64,000 bases of DNA from Nothopassalora personata (lineage: Eukaryota; Ascomycota; Dothideomycetes; Mycosphaerellales; Mycosphaerellaceae). The notes beneath the pieces are model-generated. The model was given only the letters and a program-made list of their open reading frames with translations, was not told the origin of the DNA and ran no database searches. How positions within the stretch are numbered: the first letter of the stretch is position 1; each line of letters starts with the position of its first letter. Below are positions 43,959-55,991 of the stretch, piece after piece. A program made the position numbers and the translations under genes. The DNA lies in the NCBI GenBank assembly GCA_033816765.1, contig CM066288.1, positions 2,604,001 through 2,668,000 of the forward strand, written 5' to 3'.

Positions 43959-46900
43959 TGTCAATCCAGTATGATGCTTGTCTCCCTTATTCCTCATAGA
44001 ACCCTGGCTCTGATGTTTCGCCGGGGCAATGCCATGCCGTTACTTGGTCCTTCTGCCGACGGCCAAGCACTTCAGGATTCGGTACATATATCCGGACAAA
44101 TCGCTTGCAGGTAGGGGGGGTGGATTCTTTGTTACGGCATGAGATGACTAACCCAAAACACTTTGGGATAGCGGAAAATCCGCATACGTCATAGGACTAT
44201 TCTAGGCCCCCGCGGGCAGCCCAATCAAGCAGCCAAGTAGCTTAAAGGGATCTTCAAGGGTTACACGTAATATCTTCTACTATTCTCTATGATCGCACGT
44301 GACGCTTTTATGACTGTTATAAACAATTGATGTCGTCACAGGGTCCCCAGGCAAGAACTGGCTTTTTGCAAACTTACAGGTATGGCCTGACTTGGGTCCA
44401 GACCATTCTATAGGTGTGGCATCTTGAATTCACGCTGACGCTGACGCTCTGCACGCGCACCCAGAGTTGCTAGGATGCAGGTTTACCTCTGCGAGTACCT
44501 TTTATAATTCTGCGCTCGGATTGCTATCGCTACAACCGACTATAGAATCTAAATTTCGGAGGCCCTGAATCTTACGGACTCACAGAGGTAGGCGGCCCGA
44601 TGAACAGAATACCAAAAGCAGGCCATCCCTTTAGCAGAGCTAGCTTGAACCTGATCATCGCTGGATGCAACATCAATCAAGAAGTGTTCTGCAGTGAGCA
44701 GTGCACGGCAGGTCGCTAAGCATTGACAAGGCTTGACACAGCAAAGATTTGCCAGGGTTGCAACGGGAAGGCAACTGGATGCTACCCTTGATGCATGCAG
44801 TACTGCGGGAGGAGCATTGTGGAAAACACCACAGAACCGCTCAGCACCGCGGGGCTGTGCTACTGATGTCCTTCCAGGGAAAATTGATGCGATTTGCTGA
44901 TTGATGTGTTGGCTTGTGGCGAACGCTAAGAAAAAGCCGCCCTTGCTGCAGGTCCGGGATATGAGTGGTGCAGTGAAAGAGCAATGGCGGCTTGGGAAGC
45001 AATATTGACGAGGCCATCTCACCGCAATTGCGGCTTCATCCATGAGCTCGCCCTCATCACTGTGGGGGTGCTCACTCGTGGGTGGAGCGGCTGATCTAGC
45101 ATAAGAGCCGCGCTCGAATCAGCAGCGTATTATCATGTGATGACTGCAGCAGGTCATGTCGGCAGTGAGTGCCGCGATTGCAGCGAGCGACAGGCGCTGC
45201 AGCTTGGGATGCATGCTTGGAGGACGATTAGCTGCCTCATTACTCCCACTCGTGCTTCTGATAATGCCTGACCGATCTCTTACCCATGAGTTCCCAGTCG
45301 CTCCACTATTCTGTAATCGAAGTCCGAGTGCTGCCGTGGAACCAGAAAGGAAAACGCATGAGATTGTCGCTGCTGTTCTTGACAGTGAAACACGCCGAGC
45401 AGGGTCAGAGCAAATTGTTGCCACTCAGCCATCGCGTTGGTCAGTGGGTTGACGGTAGAGCATGTGAGTGCCTCAGCGAGCTGGCGGCGGCGAATGGCGG
45501 GATTGATGGCGGTCTATCAGTGACGATGGCATGACTGTTGCTACTGGTGATTTTGCGGTGCACAACGACAGGTAGGCACTCCGGTGGCTTTGTTGATCTG
45601 CTCGGTTCAGTTGGCCGACCGTTAGTTCGCGCCCCGACGGCGGGCCATGGGCCATGGCCTCATGCAGGTCTTTAACGTTGCGCACTGGCGATGGTATCCC
45701 TCCCGCGGGTCTGTGCCTGGTTGTTATTTTGGGATAGGGATCTTCGTCGGTGGAGTGGCGGTGCGTCGCTGCAGCCAGTCGAGAATGCAAGCCTGTTTCT
45801 CGCCTGGCCGGAGGCGACTCTAAACTGCACACCGTTCACACGACACTTTCCACCGCCTTCCGAATACCAACTTCCCAGTCAAGCACTAGTGATTGTCTCA
45901 GGGCACGGTTGTACTGCTGGCCGCTCTCTCCTCGGTCTCACTGCAGCAGCTCGGACAACATGTTATCGAAGCTGGACGTTGGTATTTGTGCTTGTTGCAG
46001 CAGCATCTGACTGATGTCCCCCGGCCGGGAGCAACTTTCCATCTGGAGACCTCACTCAGCCTCTCAGACGCGTTGCGGCACGAAGACCGTCCCCAAGCGG
46101 GGCATGACAGCCCATCTCGCCTGTCAGGTATTCTTGCAGCATCAAGGCACCCATCTATAGCAAAGGACGAATGGGCATTGTGCGCAATGTAGTCATGTCG
46201 GCACTTGATGCATGCCCAGCCAGGAAAGCATACATACCGTTTGTTTCAACGGACACCAAACGGCTATGCTCCCCACAATCCACTTGGATGGGCAGTAGTA
46301 CGCCAGTCTGCTGGCAGAGACCTGGCAAGGACGGTTTCATCTATACAGGACAGCAGAGCGTCGACCATGATTCGAGCGCTCAGCGAATTGTCTTTCCCTA
46401 TGGTTGGTTGGCAGACGAATATTGACAAGCTTGACGTGCTATACATAGATGCTGCGTCAGACTTAGTCGGGCATAGCGGCCGGTGTTAGTGCGTTAGCCG
46501 CGCCTTCGTCATGGGAAAAGTTTGCTGGGTAAGTAAGGTGTGCAACGTTCCCAGACCACGCGACAAGCCACAGCTCGGAGCCTATTGCAAACCACCGCAC
46601 CGCATCGGCGTTGGTCGAATGTGGTCCAAGTAGTGTGCGGTCAATCGGATGCTGACCTGACCCCGTCCAGCTGGTCCAGCGTTGCACGATGGAGGCTGAG
46701 CAAGATCCGGAGTCGGATGGCCAGCGGATGATGGCAGAAATGCCCGGCCGTGCTCCTCTGCGCTCCTCGCTGTCGCGGGAGTGCCTGCAGATCGAGTCCG
46801 AAGCATCAGCAATGCAGCGAATCTTAGCTAAACCCGCACATCGTGGTATTGTAGACTAGCCACTCGTCCGCACCGTACAGACAGTGCTGCTGTCGTCCAC

Positions 46901-47672
46901 TTGATGACTGCAACGGCAGTCCAGTCACGCCAAGCCCAAGGGGGCCACGCATACACTTGCCAGACTACCTCATTGGGCTAGCAGCGTCCGCTGAAAGCGT
47001 CTCGGGACGCACATCGCTTGGACTGAGGCAGAGGCTCCCAGAGCGGTAGCGTGAAGACGTCGCATGGGAGAAAACTCTACCTGGCCTGCCGTCAGCCTAG
47101 CGAGAGCGGTTTGCCCATAGCGCTGCTGACCTGCAAGTGTCTCTCTGCCAAGAGGGCACCTTCTCTCTTTGGCTAGCCTGGGTCGTCTCGAAATAGCTAT
47201 TGAGACCGCATCTCATCAGGTACAACTACCACACCTGGATCTGCTAAGCAACCTTGCCTGCTATATCTCAACACCCGCCGCAGTCCATATAGCCCTTCCG
47301 GTTGTCTCCATCGGGTCAGATTCTGGAAGAGCATACACGCTCGCTACTTGCCTCTCCACATTCGCTACGGATCGCCTTCCCCTTGAGCCGTGCAGAAGAC
47401 AGTCACTAGACAGCATAGATATACCTCACGCTCGCTTCCGAGGATCACTCTTACGCTCGCTTCCGAGGGACACTCTAGCATACAACCTCCATATCCAAGC
47501 CTCATCGCAAGGACCTTCCGACATCCCGCCTGCACAGCCCTGTAATATCGAGACGACTCCATCTGGTGCACGTTGAGACGAGCAAGTGGTGTTGGTGTAG
47601 CACTGCGTCCAACAGGACAAGCCGACTAGAATCCCGCACACATACTCACGCGAAAAAGGACGCGCGCCTGTC
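43959..47672. other. Gene-poor region of about 3.7 kb
   Basis: No supported gene. Several frames of 80-165 codons occur on both strands (for example 44549-45043 minus and 45691-46014 plus), none with motifs, splice-linked continuation or signal peptide. Base composition is normal, so it is not a RIP relic. An octamer-like duplication (CTCGCTTCCGAGG.TCACTCT and CTCGCTTCCGAGG.ACACTCT) lies at about 47430-47474. It probably includes the promoter of the zinc-cluster gene. Confidence 0.45.
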
Positions 47673-49388
47673 ATGGCCGGACAAGGCACAGGCCCCTCGC
47701 GGCGCAGTCACACAAAAAGCCGTAAAGGCTGCAAAACTTGCAAACGGCGGCACATTCGATGCGACGAGACTTTCCCCCAATGGTATGTATGGAGGGCTTG
47801 TGGAATTCAAAGTGCGCTCGTTGGTCTAACTTGCTGTAGCCGGAACTGCACGAAGCATCAAGTGAGATGCGACTACATGGAGACGATAGGCACAGATGCC
47901 GAAGGCCAGTCGAGCCCAGAGCAGTCATCTCTTGTGTTCACGCCGGGGACTGAGAGCAGGATCGACCTTTGGCAGCAAACGGGCAGCTTCCCTTATCCTA
48001 GCCTGCAGGTCTTTCCACCCCCTCAGACGCATGAGTACTCGAAGAACGAGCTGCGTTTGATCCACCACCTATCTACCGTCTCGAACGATCTATTACTCAA
48101 TAGCACCTCGAACCTCACGATATGGACGGAGAAGATCCCTAAGTTTCTAAGCATAGCATCTTCTTACCCCTATGTCATGCACGCTCTCCTGTCATTCTCT
48201 GCGAACCACTTGGCTTGGAGCCAGTCCTCGAACGAGACGAGGAACTTACACATACACCACGGAACAATCGCCCTTCGCGGCTTGCACGAGGCAATCGGCA
48301 ACTTTTCACATGCCAATGCAGATGCAGTACTGGCAGCCTCGTTACTCCTCCTTTGGCAGGCAACTGACTGGTGAGTAACCTGCACTCGCGATGCACGTTG
48401 GATGCTAACAAGTTCCAGGCGAAGCTGGTCTTCACTGCGTGCAGGAATCCAATCGGTTCTATCTGCCATGCAAGCGTGGAAGCACGAATCGATATTTGCC
48501 GAGTTCATCAACGAGGAAGATGGCATCGGCAGTCCGCAAAGCTCGTTGAGATGTCAGCCGGCAGTCTCGACGAACGAACGATACATGATCCTTTCGAATA
48601 CCGCCCAGGCCCTTCAACAATTACAGCGAATCCTAGCTGGCCACGAGGCTGAGGCGTACTGGATTGGCCAGCTACTACAGTACCTTCGACGACTGCAATC
48701 ATCGCAACCTGCAGTTTCACCCGACGAGCAATTCAGTCACCTATACCTGCTACGGAAGTGGCTGTTCTGGGTCCCGGTGCTATTGCTACAGCGCCAAGGA
48801 GGACAGGGACCTGCTATGCTCACACTCGCACATTTTTATGCTACAGCACTCGCGTTAGACCCGTTATATCCTGACATGGGGTCAGCTTTCTGCGCCAGGA
48901 TAGCACTGGTGCCTCTGGAGACGATTATAAACGTCACGGAAGCTATGCAGTCGAAGCGCGCCATGGACCAACATTCCATGGAGATTGCTTCTACAATGCA
49001 GTTCCCGCAACAAACAGCTCTGAGTTTCAGAAACAAAATGATGATGGAGACACAGCATGGAAGGATCAAACAGGAGCAGACGATGATGGGTGTGAGCTCC
49101 GAAATGTTGAGCTACACGAGCATAGGGAATCTCAGCCCAGCGTTTGCGCCATCGCCTCTCCACAGTACGGCAGCCCAACCAGCCCAGGCACAGACTTCAC
49201 AGACGTCTTACCTCGAGGTACCAATCTCGCAATCGGGGTTCAGCTACGGCACGCAGAGCTGGGGCGCTATGCCATCACCTGGGTTTCCTCCTCAAGCTTA
49301 CACGACACAAGATGAGCAATTATATGGGTACTCCTTGGGCGGCTTCCGTGGCGACGGGTTCGTTACTCCCGTGCCTATATGGACGTGA
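47673..49388 (+). CDS. Zn2Cys6 transcription factor
   Basis: Three exons, 47673-47782, 47840-48370 and 48419-49388, with introns of 57 and 48 nt; 536 residues. The DNA-binding domain is Cys-x2-Cys-x6-Cys-x6-Cys-x2-Cys-x6-Cys (GCKTCKRRHIRCDET, then after the intron CRNCTKHQVRCDY), preceded by a basic SRRSHTKSRKG arm. The middle (ELRLIHHLSTVSNDLLLNST, VMHALLSFSANHLAW) belongs to the fungal-specific regulator domain, and the C-terminus is a Gln/Ser/Pro-rich likely activation region. Intron 1 splits the codon of the fourth zinc ligand. It has no stop and is a multiple of three, so unspliced RNA would keep the frame but lose this cysteine. Targets are unknown; no biosynthetic cluster adjoins it. 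Confidence 0.9.
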
Positions 49389-49799
49389 TATCTGGATCGA
49401 GGCTAAGTACTATTCCAGGACTCCGTCAAACGACTCAGGGGCAGATCCCTCTAGTTACCAGCAACAATATTAAAACTTTCGACTGAGGAATGCGTCAACA
49501 CATCGACACCATTACCGACAAGCTGAGGCGGCACTCATACGACATTCATTGAAGATATATAGTGACGGCCTAGATGAATCGTATAGCGAACGAAGAAAAC
49601 GAATCTCCTAATTCTGTGAGGGACTGCAGTCATTCGATATCCCATGAGGCGGTCGTTTAGATTGATCGGCAGAGTCTTGGTTGCAATACTGGTGGCATTT
49701 CACGCAGCGACTCTGTCTTCGCTTCCAACGCGAGGATGGCTGGCTTGCATCGAACAATGTACGATAGAAAGCTGAAACAGATGCATAGCGTGCAGCTAA
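49389..49799. other. 3' flank of the zinc-cluster gene
   Basis: Unique-looking sequence between the regulator gene and the transposon island. No gene is seen. Confidence 0.5.
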
Positions 49800-49996
49800 T
49801 ATCGCGTTATGGCAAGTTGATTGGTATCACTTGATTTGGGCTCATATATTAGGTGTTTCAAAAGCGAGCAGTGTATTGCATGTGTCTAAGACTGAAGGTT
49901 GCTTCATATAAAAAGGCTGTAGGTGACTAAGCAAAGTCATCTGTTTCTTAGCGGCAGATGCCTTGGCTGTAGCCTAATTGCACTTAGATCGTGACA
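49800..49996 (-). repeat. LTR of the same family as the element at 59.7 kb, reverse orientation
   Basis: Read on the minus strand it starts TGTCACGATCTAAG and ends AACGCGATA. It aligns along its length with the LTR at 59716-59921, sharing CTTAGACACATGCAAT, GCTTTTGAAACACCT and CAGCCTTTT. A purine run (GATAAGGGGGTG) sits just outside the TG end, as a polypurine tract does next to a 3' LTR, so the element body should extend to the right. No flanking target duplication was found. Confidence 0.7.
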
Positions 49997-50423
49997 CACC
50001 CCCTTATCACTTGCGCGTTATAGGTAAATGAGCTAATTTATATATAATCGTACAACTCTCTAGGCTCGTAGCTCTCTCTATTTATATATTACCTAACTAT
50101 TCTTATAATGTTAGTACCTTTTTACTATATCTTATTATATCTCTATTATAAGCTATATGGTAGGCTACTAAGTTAGCTATATTTAGGTAATTTAAGGCTA
50201 CTATTATACTAAACCTTACTAACCTACCTACTATTTATTCTTACTAAGCTCTTATACTATAGGTATATAAACTTAACCTATATAGTATATTATAATTAGT
50301 ATAAGGTATTAGTAGAGTAGCTAAAGAAGTCTTATAATACTAATTACTTTAGCGTATAAGTACTGTATCTACTAATAAATATATAAGGTTATAGATTTAA
50401 ATTAAAAGGATTTATCTATTATA
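49997..50423. repeat. AT-rich RIP relic, left part
   Basis: Very AT-rich, TpA-loaded DNA with no coding frame. It is interrupted by the Copia element, whose TTATA target site lies at its edge, and resumes at 56244. It may be the remains of the element whose LTR is at 49800-49996, or of another transposon. Confidence 0.6.
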
Positions 50424-50670
50424 TGTTAAGATGTAGCATCTTAAGGGGAGCTAATAGTTAGGTTATAATCTGATAGCCTAAGGCATCCACGATGACTTAG
50501 CTTGTCGGAAGACACCTTCTCTCCCTTTTAGCTTAGATAGACATCTAACACAATTAATACATTGGTTCCTAATATATTGCTGCATGCCCTGTAGCTATTA
50601 GCTAGTTAAAGATTAATCTCTTACTCTACTCCGCTACTAACTACGTATCCTATAAGGTCTTAACTTAACA
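50424..50670 (+). repeat. 5' LTR of the Copia element
   Basis: 247 bp, TGTTAAGATG to CTTAACA. It differs from the 3' LTR at 12 positions by eye, every one a transition between CpA/TpG and TpA. Flanked on the left by TTATA. Confidence 0.93.
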
Positions 50671-50682
50671 GGTTATAAGCCC
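50671..50682 (+). other. Retrotransposon primer-binding site (half-tRNA type)
   Basis: GGTTATAAGCCC directly abuts the 5' LTR. Copia-type elements that prime with the 5' half of initiator Met-tRNA use GGTTAT(G)(A/G)GCCC at this place; one G-to-A change at TpG, as RIP makes, gives the present form. The element at 59.7 kb has nearly the same string after its LTR. Confidence 0.6.
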
Positions 50683-53600
50683 GGGTTTGTGCAGGAGTAA
50701 GAGCAACCTATATTAGTACAGGTTACTTGTATCCCTTGCTATTATAGTAGAAAACATCTAGGAAGTAGAAGTCTACCCTATCTGTCCTATTAAGGAGCTT
50801 AGTTTAATACTAAGTAATAGGTAATCTAGAAAAGGACTCTATGCGGCTTACTATAAGCTAATATCTTAAAGACACTCTATAGGCAGAACTGCATCGAGAT
50901 ACTATTAAGAAGGACTTTAAGTAAGTTATTTAGAACTCTACTAGGAGAGATAGACCTATGTCCTAGCTCCGAGACTATACCGCTCTTTCTTTACCCTACT
51001 AAGCAGGCCTTAGTATCTACACCTACGAACCTTACTATTCTATACTAAAAGCCTTAGCAGGACCTAAGCCACGACTTTAAAGCATATACACCTTATTTCA
51101 TTACATTCAATTTATTATAGATTTATACCAAGAGAAAGGAGAAGAGAAGGGAACTAAAATCCCAATTCTTAGGAGAGACAACTAGAAGAGATAGTTCAAC
51201 CTTTAGAGATATAAGATAGAGAGCCAGTTAGCATTCTTTGCAATTAATAACCTGTTAGAAGTGTTATTTAACAATATTAAGGGCAAGAACCTAAAACTCT
51301 AGGAAGAGACTAAGATTAAAGAGATTCTTAATGCACTAATATAGACAAAACAAAATGCAGCTTACTGCTTTAGTATCCTAAGTAGGATTATAGAAGAAGA
51401 TAAATTTAAGCTTAAGGGCTCTTGCGAATCTAGAAAAGCTGCTAAGATATAGGTGCATCTCTAGAATAAGTATAGCTAGGTGTTGCTAACCTATATATAT
51501 AAGCTTACAAAACAGTTTATAAACTTTAAGATAAGTGAAGAGTTCACTATTAGATCTACATAGGCACACCTAGTGTCTCTTAGAAGGAGGATTGCTAATG
51601 TTGACCTAGAGGGCTAGTACTATAGGAAAGCTAATATAAGAATAACCTAGCTTTTAAGCTCACTGCCACCTAACTACTATATAGCTAGGGATACTATTAT
51701 AGCTTAGCTAAAGATAGATTATAAAAGGACCTTAAAGATCCTTAAGGCTTAAGAGGCTAGATTAAATCCCTCTAAGGCTAAGTATAGTATAGCAGCTACC
51801 TAGGTTAGGCCCTTAGGTTAGGTAAGATCACTTTCCTGCCTTCTCTATAAGAAGGACTATCTTATTAAGGACTGCCCTAGTCTCTCTAAGGCAAAGAAGG
51901 TCCTTAGATCTTATTCCTAAGCACTATCCTCCTAGAATACAACACATATTAAGAAGAGAAGATCTCTACTACCATCTTCAAGAAGAACACTAAGAGAGAA
52001 GTCCTCTATAGAGGAACTTAAGAAAATAGTGAAGAAACTCAGCTCTAATATGCTGTTACTCTAGAAGAACTAGGCCTAGTCTCCTTCCTCTAAAATAAGG
52101 AAGACTAGGAAAGGTTTCTCTACCTAAGAGCTACCTAACTTATGCAACTTATCCTAGAAGACAATGTCTAATAATAATAAGTATAATAAAGTAGCTTACT
52201 TAACTATAGAAGTCTAAGGCAAGTTCCCCTTATTAGAGTAGTTACTTAATTCTTGTGCTTTATCCTATATAACTAACTAGAACTGCCTCTTTAGATCTAT
52301 AACTCCCTTAACAAAGAAGAAATAGATCAAAGTAGGAGGTAGGCATTTGTTAGCTACTTATATTAGGACTATAGAGATAAGTAGGAGATCTAGTAGGAAA
52401 GTTGTTTTAGAAGATATTCTACTTATACCTAAGCTAGGGATGAACCTAGTTTCTTAGAACTAGTTTAGCAAGCAGTTTAGTGTCTAACCTCCTTCATTTT
52501 CTCTTGTATCCCCCTCTAGCTAAACTGTTGTCTAGACAAGGCTTCTTAGGGGGGTTCTATTTATTAATGAGATTTCTCCTCTACTATAAGAAAGGGCATA
52601 TCACTTATTATGTACACTACTAATAGAGAATGCCTTTATAACTGCTAAATTAGAGACTAACCTAAAACAGTAGGAGCTTTAGTATAGAAGATTTACACAC
52701 TTTAGGAAGAAATTGCTCTAGAATCTTTATAAGGTAACAGACTTAAAAGAACCTATTTCTATTCCTAGGGATAGCTTCCACTAGTGCAGAGTGTGTTTAG
52801 TAGTAAAGATAAAGAAGTACAAAGGCAAAGTTACTAAGAGAAGACCTAAAAGACTTGCCCTTGTATCTATTAACATATATAGTCTACTACTAATATTAAG
52901 GCTAGGGTTTAAATACTAGCTTAAGATTGTTAATAACTTCTCTAGAAAAAAGTGGACCTGTCCTCTTAAGAAAAGAGAAGATGCTCTAGTTGCTCTCTAG
53001 AACTAGAAGATTAAGGTAGGGAGGAAATCATTAGCATAGTTAAAAGCAGTTAGGCTTAACAATGTAAGGGAACTTATTGCATTAGTTAAGCAGTAGGAGA
53101 AGGATTTGGGAATTAGGCTAGAGCATACTAAGGTATACAACTCGCTCTAAAATAGACTAGTTAAAAGGTTAATACAAACCTTAGAAGACTCTATAAGGGC
53201 AATGCTTAAAGAGGCTAAGATACTAATTGAATTCTGGCCTAAAGCACTAGAAGCCTAAACCTATATAAGGAACAAACTACTAAATAGTCTAGACTATAAT
53301 AGGTTTAAGGTTTTACTAGATAAAGCCTTTAATAGTATTAAGCCAACTATTAACTATTTAAAGGTTTAGGGATGTAAAGCTATTGTCTATATAGACATAA
53401 GATCCTAGCCTTAATAGGCAAGAAGTAATAAACTAATAAACAGAGGCAAAGAAGCAGTGTTTGTTAGATACGTTAAAAACATAGCTAAGGCCTAGCTCTT
53501 TTAGGAACTAGACATAAAAGCTGTAAAACAACACATATATACAGACTTCTTTAAGGACTAACCTAGAGGTAATATAGATCTCAATGTTATAAAGTTGAAT

Positions 53601-54443
53601 CTATTAAGCAATGCACTAGCTAGGAGACCCTTAGGGAGGCTAAGGAAGGACATATCCTTAGAGCAACCTGTTTACTATTCAATTATTCAGCAGAGCAGCC
53701 TAGTAACAGCCTAGCTAAGAAAGCTGTTTATGCAACTTCCCTAGCCTCTAAAGAATATAGGAGAATTTCAGAAAATCGATAAGCTAATTAAGATAAGCTT
53801 ACTAGATCTCTAGGAAAAGAATGTTACTAGGACACAAGTAACTACTCTTAGATTATCCCTTAGTAAGAGGAGGGCTAACTATAATATTAAGAGCTATAAA
53901 TAGAAATAGAAAGCCCTAAGATCTATAGTCCCTATACCTAAACTAGCTACTAAAGTAGGAGAAGCAATAGACCTCTTAGAGAACCTTGCTACTTACTACT
54001 AAGCTTTCTTTACAGCTATGCAATTAGTAGATAATTTAGTACTATAGGATAGTGAATTCCTAGAAGAAGTTAAGGAGATGGCCTTTGTAGTAACTGCAGA
54101 AGTTATTGCATATAAGTAAGAGATCCTAATTCTGAAGTCCTATAAGGATGCTATAAATAACAAGAAATGGGGACACCTTTAGAAGGAAGCAATCTAGAAG
54201 GAGCTAGATGCTCTATAGAGCAATAACACCTAGGAGAATGCTGTTCTACTAAAAGGAGTAAACTTAGTTACGTTAAGATAGGTCTTTAATGTTAAAAGAA
54301 GCATTAGTAGAGCCATTAAAAAGTTCAAGGCTAGGCTAGTTATAAGGGGCTTTTTATAGAAGTTTAGTATTAACTTTATAGAGACATTTACGCCTACAGT
54401 TAGATAGGACACCCTTAGGGTGTTCATAGGGATTGTGTGTAAG

Positions 54444-54639
54444 TGTCACGAGACAGCACTTTCACTCACTGCCCCGCGACACGTCATCGGTCGCAGCCCC
54501 GCGCGCTAGCGGCCGCTAGCGCCCGCTAGCTTACTTCGCGTTCCCTTATCTTCTCGCGCGTACCTTCGACCTCTTAGATAGCTCGCGTAACTACATATGT
54601 CTCTACCCGTACCTATAGTAGTCCCTCTCGCCCGTGACA
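54444..54639. repeat. GC-rich solo LTR nested in the Copia reverse transcriptase
   Basis: 196 bp, TGTCACGAGAC to CCCGTGACA (TG...CA ends with a 7-bp TGTCACG/CGTGACA inverted repeat), flanked on both sides by GTAAG (54439-54443 and 54640-54644). It splits the reverse transcriptase frame between FIGIVCK and KDLYLY. It is GC-rich and shows no RIP, unlike its host. It holds a perfect 20-bp palindrome at 54503-54522. Confidence 0.88.
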
Positions 54640-55991
54640 GTAAGAAGGATCTCTATCTTTACTAAGTGGATGTAAACAATACGTTTATAGAAAGTACCCT
54701 CTATAAAGACATCTTTATATTACTACTACTAGGAGTTAAGCTTCTACTAAACATAGTGTTTAAGATCCTTAAAAGCTTATATAGACTTAAGCAAGCAGCT
54801 AGAGATTAGAATTAACTCTATGTATTAAAGCTTAGAGAGATTAGATTTACATAGTTAGAGGTGGATCCATGCCTACTTATTTATAAGGAAAAAGAGATCA
54901 TAATTCTTATATATGTAGATAACATTCTAATTGCTGCACTAAAGTTAATAGATATTCTCTAGTTCAAAAGAGAACTTAGCAAAGTCTTTAAGATCAAAGA
55001 TCTTAGTAAACCTAAAAAGATCCTTAGCATAAGAGTTACAAGGGACAGGAGGAGAGGAATCCTAAAACTTAACTAGGGACACTTTATTAGGGACAACCTT
55101 GTTAAGATAGGGATAAACTATAAGAAGGCAGCACCTACACACTCACCTATAGATAGCTATAAGGCTCTTAAACCTTTAAGCTACATAGATAAGAGGTGTA
55201 ATAAGGCAGAGTACTAGAGTATTAATAGTACATAGATATAGCTAGCAACAATTACAAGGCTAGACATTACTTTTGCCCTAGGAAGGATAAGCTTATTTAT
55301 AAGTAACCTATCCACCTACTATATAAAGGCTTTGAAGAAGATTACAAGATATCTAAGGTTATATCCTAATCTTAGCCTTGTCTTCTCTAGGTATAGAGAA
55401 GGATGCCTAGTTAGATACTATAACTCTAATTATGCAATAGACAAAGCAGACAGAGTTTCTATCCTTAGGTATGTCTTCTTCCTCTATAGGGCACTAGTCT
55501 CCTAGATGAGCAAGAAGCAAAAGTCTGTAGTAACATCTATAATAGAAGCTAAATACATAGCTATAAATGCATATATAAAGCAATCCCAATTCCCAGCTTT
55601 ACTACTAAGGGAGATAGACTGTCTAGAGTTAGTAGGAGACTATTCCTATTAACTAAGGATTACTAGAAACTAGGAGACTATATTAAGCTTAAGACTAGTC
55701 TAATTAAGAGGTAATAACTAAGCTACCCTTACCCTAGTAAGGGATGCACATGTTTATAACAAGTTAAAGCATATTAACATTGCCTACAATGCTGTTAGGA
55801 AACTTTAGTAGAGAAGGCTTATTACTGTTAAGTACACCCTAATATCTAAGATAGTTATAGATAGGTTTACAAAGCTAAAGACTAGTCTACACTTCTAGAG
55901 GTTTGTAAGCTAGCTCAACCTGTTATAGAGGTCTAAATACTACTAATAGGAGAAGAGCAGACTATAACCTCCTATGTGAGATAAGTAGGAG

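Noticed and set aside
44549..45043. 164-codon minus-strand frame with several cysteines
   Set aside because: No signal peptide, no domain, no splice continuation; cysteines are irregularly spaced.
54230..54427. Minus-strand open frame inside the Copia element
   Set aside because: Antisense to the reverse transcriptase remnant; RIP removes stops on one strand as it creates them on the other.
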